A stretch of DNA of 5,331 bases, from positions 1 to 5,331 of the forward strand of contig JAUILO010000153.1 in the NCBI GenBank assembly GCA_030432775.1, given 5' to 3'. Of the stretch, positions 4,936 to 5,331 are shown one piece after another. A model generated the notes under the pieces. It had not been told where the DNA came from and ran no database searches. It saw only the letters and a program-made list of their open reading frames with translations. The DNA is from Alphaproteobacteria bacterium (GTDB lineage: Bacteria; Pseudomonadota; Alphaproteobacteria; Micavibrionales; Micavibrionaceae). Each line of letters opens with the position of its first letter. Position 1 is the stretch's first letter. Both the position numbers and the translations under genes were made by a program.

Positions 4936-5331
4936 CTATTTCTTGGTCGACATATTGAATTTATTGGCGGCTTTTTTGAACTTATCCGCTTCACCCTCAT
5001 CTTCTTCTGGCGTATCTTTACGCACAATGCGGCGGCGACGTTTTTTAGACATTTCCTCAAAATATAAAGGACGCGTTAGCGCCGGATCACTATATATCTC
5101 GATTGCATCAATGCGGCCGAACACAACAGCCTTCGCACCACCATCAGCGGCAGAAGCATGTTTGGTGGTTTTATACTGAACCATTTGCGCCTTGATATTC
5201 ATGTAAACAACACGTTTATAGCGCTGTTCCTTGGTTTTAAAATTCAGGTTCTCAAACTGACGCTCCAGATCTTCCAGATAAAGCTTGGCAAGCTCCGTTT
5301 CCACAGGAACCTCTGTGAAGGTAAAAGGACG
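4936..5331 (-). CDS. Unrecognised protein, C-terminal part (5' end beyond the window)
   Basis: On the minus strand the frame is open from the right edge to a TAG at 4936-4938, giving about 131 visible residues. A GTG at 5304 could be read as a start, but the frame continues upstream of it (RPFTFTEVPVETELAKLYLE), so the true start is probably outside. I do not recognise the family. The first ~35 residues look helical and charged (LYLEDLERQFENLNFKTKEQ). A middle part of likely beta strands follows (VVYMNIKAQMVQY, AVVFGRIDAIEIYSD), then a highly charged tail: a basic block KKRRRRIVRK, an acidic block EEDEGEAD, and a Lys-rich end. No signal peptide or membrane segment is visible in this part. The basic tail could bind nucleic acid or ribosomes, but that is only inference. 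Coding is supported by the long open frame and a composition typical of a folded domain plus tail. Confidence 0.75.
   Translation of the reverse strand, partial: RPFTFTEVPVETELAKLYLEDLERQFENLNFKTKEQRYKRVVYMNIKAQMVQYKTTKHASAADGGAKAVVFGRIDAIEIYSDPALTRPLYFEEMSKKRRRRIVRKDTPEEDEGEADKFKKAANKFNMSTKK

Noticed and set aside
4791..5060. 89-residue minus-strand reading frame rich in Arg and Lys
   Set aside because: It overlaps the better-supported minus-strand gene in another frame and has low-complexity composition typical of a shadow frame.

Overview
The window looks like a piece of an alphaproteobacterial chromosome of moderate to low GC (mid-40s percent by eye). The main evidence is a full-length CcrM-type GANTC adenine methyltransferase, the cell-cycle methylase typical of Alphaproteobacteria, together with housekeeping genes of ordinary proteobacterial type. 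I see no phage, insertion sequence, CRISPR, tRNA or rRNA features, and I cannot place it below class level.

Layout: (1) positions 2-2011, + strand, the C-terminal three quarters of aminopeptidase N (pepN), cut by the left edge; (2) a 48-bp gap built from a degenerate 15-bp tandem repeat that also supplies the next gene's ribosome binding site; (3) 2060-2710, + strand, ribonuclease HII (rnhB); (4) a 203-bp AT-rich regulatory gap; (5) 2914-4056, + strand, ccrM, followed by a good intrinsic terminator at about 4112-4150; (6) a gap of about 240 bp with two perfect short tandem duplications and a near-consensus sigma-70 promoter; (7) 4298-4720, + strand, a FolB-type dihydroneopterin aldolase, apparently read from a leaderless mRNA; (8) a 215-bp convergent gap; (9) 4936 to the right edge, - strand, the C-terminal part of an unrecognised gene with a highly charged tail.

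The standout signal is upstream of and inside the 5' end of ccrM. Nine GANTC sites, the expected target of the encoded enzyme, lie within 185 bp (2779-2963). The other 5.1 kb of the window has only four. Three of the nine fall in the spacer or on the -10 of the best ccrM promoter candidate, and three more lie in the first codons, in an N-terminal extension that the Caulobacter enzyme lacks. This suggests that ccrM transcription is wired to the methylation state of its own DNA, with far more sites than I would expect for simple autoregulation. No CtrA-like TTAA half-site is present in that gap.

pepN and rnhB probably share a transcript. ccrM has its own promoter and terminator. folB is an independent unit facing the unknown gene. 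Apart from rnhB and ccrM both acting on chromosomal DNA, the products do not form one pathway.
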